DNA of 6,647 bases, from the NCBI GenBank assembly GCA_007133995.1, contig SLLP01000024.1, positions 1-6,647 on the forward strand. The letters run 5' to 3'. The notes below the pieces were generated by a model, which was not told where the DNA came from, made no database searches, and worked only from the letters and a program-made list of their open reading frames with translations. This DNA is from Balneolales bacterium. Its GTDB lineage: Bacteria; Bacteroidota; Rhodothermia; Balneolales; Natronogracilivirgulaceae. This document shows, one piece after another, positions 5,508 to 6,647 of this stretch. The stretch's first letter is position 1. Each line of letters opens with the position of its first letter. The position numbers were made by a program, and so were the translations under genes.

Positions 5508-6647
5508 ATGAAAATTGCAGTAATTGGAACGGGGTACGTGGGACTGGTAACCGGGACTTGTTTCGCCGATTCCGGAAATAGTGTAATTTGTGTTGACAAT
5601 AATCAGGGGAAACTGGAATTCCTTCGGCAGGGGCATATACCTATCTACGAACCGGGTCTGGAGACCCTTTTTAAGAGGGCGATTCGTGAGAACAGAATGT
5701 CCTTTACGGATGATCTGGCTTATGCTGTAGCCGCATCCGATATTCTGTTCCTGTGTCTGCCGACCCCATCGGGTGCCGACGGTCAGGCTGATTTAAGTGC
5801 TGTCATCAATGTCTCCGGTCAGATTGGTGATCTGATGGACGACTACAAAGTGATCGTAAACAAGAGCACGGTTCCGGTCGGCACAGCCGATAAAATGCGC
5901 ACGACGATAGAAGCGCGCACCAATATTCCTTTCGATGTGGTATCAAATCCCGAATTTCTGCGTGAGGGTGCAGCAGTGAACGATTTTCAGAAGCCCGAGC
6001 GTGTTGTCATCGGTACATCGAGCGATAAAGCGGCCGGGATCCTGAAAGAGTTGTACGAACCTTTTGTGCAAAGCGGCAACCCCATCATCATCATGGATGA
6101 ACGCAGTTCCGAAATGACCAAATACGCTGCCAACGCGTTCCTCGCTACCAAGATCACTTTTATGAATGAAATCGCCAATCTGTGTGAGCGTCTTGGGGCA
6201 AATGTGGACAATGTGCGTCGCGGCATCGGCACGGACTCCCGGATCGGCAAGCGGTTTCTGTTTGCCGGTATCGGATTCGGCGGCAGTTGTTTCCCGAAAG
6301 ATGTACAGGCACTGCACTATACGGCAAAGGAAAACAATTACGACTTCCATATCCTGGGTGCCGTTCAGGAGGTGAATAATTCTCAAAAGCTTTCCATCGT
6401 CGAAAAAATCAAGACGTTCTATGATGGTGAAGTGAAAGGGCGCACATTCGGGGTGTGGGGACTCACCTTCAAGTCTGAAACCGATGATGTACGGGAAGCA
6501 CCGGCGATCTACATCATCCAGGCGCTTATTGCGATGGGAGCCAAAATCAGGGCCTACGACCCGGAGGCGCATCAAACGTTTCCTGCTGCAGTGGGTGAGG
6601 AGATCAGCTCGCAAATTGACTACGTGAAGGATCAGACGGCAGCACTG
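5508..6647 (+). CDS. ugd: UDP-glucose/nucleotide-sugar 6-dehydrogenase, 3' end beyond window
   Basis: Oxidises a UDP-sugar, most likely UDP-glucose to UDP-glucuronate, with two NAD+, supplying precursors for capsule, exopolysaccharide or lipid A decoration. The frame is open for 380 codons to the window edge; the family is about 440 residues, so roughly 60 are missing. Visible parts: the N-terminal NAD-binding Rossmann domain MKIAVIGTGYVGLVTGTCFA (1-20), with D30 ending strand beta-2; IYEPGLE (46-52); LCLPTPSG (82-89); NKSTVPVGT (118-126); NPEFLREG (147-154); EMTKYAANAFLATKITFMNE (202-221) with the active-site K206 and N210; and FGGSCFPKD (257-265) with the catalytic C261. The C-terminal NAD domain begins at GVWGLTFKSETDDVREAP (315-332). 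All catalytic residues are intact. UDP-glucose is the likely substrate, but related UDP-ManNAc or GDP-mannose dehydrogenases share the fold; the LREG and FGGSCFPKD wording favours Ugd. The ATG at 5508 lies 18 bp after greA, with no Shine-Dalgarno. Confidence 0.94.
   Translation, partial: MKIAVIGTGYVGLVTGTCFADSGNSVICVDNNQGKLEFLRQGHIPIYEPGLETLFKRAIRENRMSFTDDLAYAVAASDILFLCLPTPSGADGQADLSAVINVSGQIGDLMDDYKVIVNKSTVPVGTADKMRTTIEARTNIPFDVVSNPEFLREGAAVNDFQKPERVVIGTSSDKAAGILKELYEPFVQSGNPIIIMDERSSEMTKYAANAFLATKITFMNEIANLCERLGANVDNVRRGIGTDSRIGKRFLFAGIGFGGSCFPKDVQALHYTAKENNYDFHILGAVQEVNNSQKLSIVEKIKTFYDGEVKGRTFGVWGLTFKSETDDVREAPAIYIIQALIAMGAKIRAYDPEAHQTFPAAVGEEISSQIDYVKDQTAAL

Noticed and set aside
5943..6614. 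Minus-strand open frame of 223 codons
   Set aside because: Antisense to the dehydrogenase gene, whose full set of catalytic motifs is present; a shadow of its codon bias.

Overview
The window is about 6.6 kb of gene-dense, roughly 50% GC bacterial chromosome and looks like ordinary housekeeping sequence, not an island or prophage. GreA and the Amidase_3 protein resemble homologues from Bacteroidota and their relatives, and most starts here lack a clear Shine-Dalgarno sequence, as is common in that group. A Bacteroidota/Balneolota-like (FCB group) organism is my best inference from memory; no search was run.

Layout. There are four transcription units. (1) On the minus strand, a DUF985 cupin gene (608-1147) is followed 9 bp later by a lipid/diacylglycerol-kinase-like gene (598 to the left edge, incomplete) that starts at TTG and runs into a serine-coding (TCA)n microsatellite at the window edge. 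(2) Divergent from it, a type III pantothenate kinase gene, coaX (1379-2110, plus). The 231-bp region between them carries a perfect 15-bp palindrome of 7-1-7 form. (3) Convergent with coaX, a minus-strand cluster transcribed in the order SpoU-family RNA methyltransferase (4761 or 4875 to 4207), N-acetylmuramoyl-L-alanine amidase (4176-2836), uridine kinase udk (2763-2134). (4) On the plus strand, greA (5016-5489, GTG start) followed 18 bp later by a UDP-glucose/nucleotide-sugar dehydrogenase gene (5508 to the right edge, incomplete). The divergent region between units 3 and 4 holds a terminator-shaped hairpin with a T6 tract pointing toward greA.

How the genes relate. Pantothenate kinase opens CoA synthesis and uridine kinase salvages pyrimidine nucleosides. 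The amidase acts on the cell wall in the periplasm. The nucleotide-sugar dehydrogenase supplies uronic-acid precursors for surface polysaccharide. The SpoU enzyme modifies RNA and GreA rescues stalled RNA polymerase. These are core functions sharing strands, not one pathway.

I found no convincing undescribed system. The points most worth a second look are the in-frame poly-serine microsatellite in the kinase, the Fur-family-like 7-1-7 palindrome between the cupin and coaX genes, and the terminator-like hairpin in the greA leader, which also covers the most upstream ATG of the SpoU gene. All RNA-level and regulatory statements come from reading by eye.
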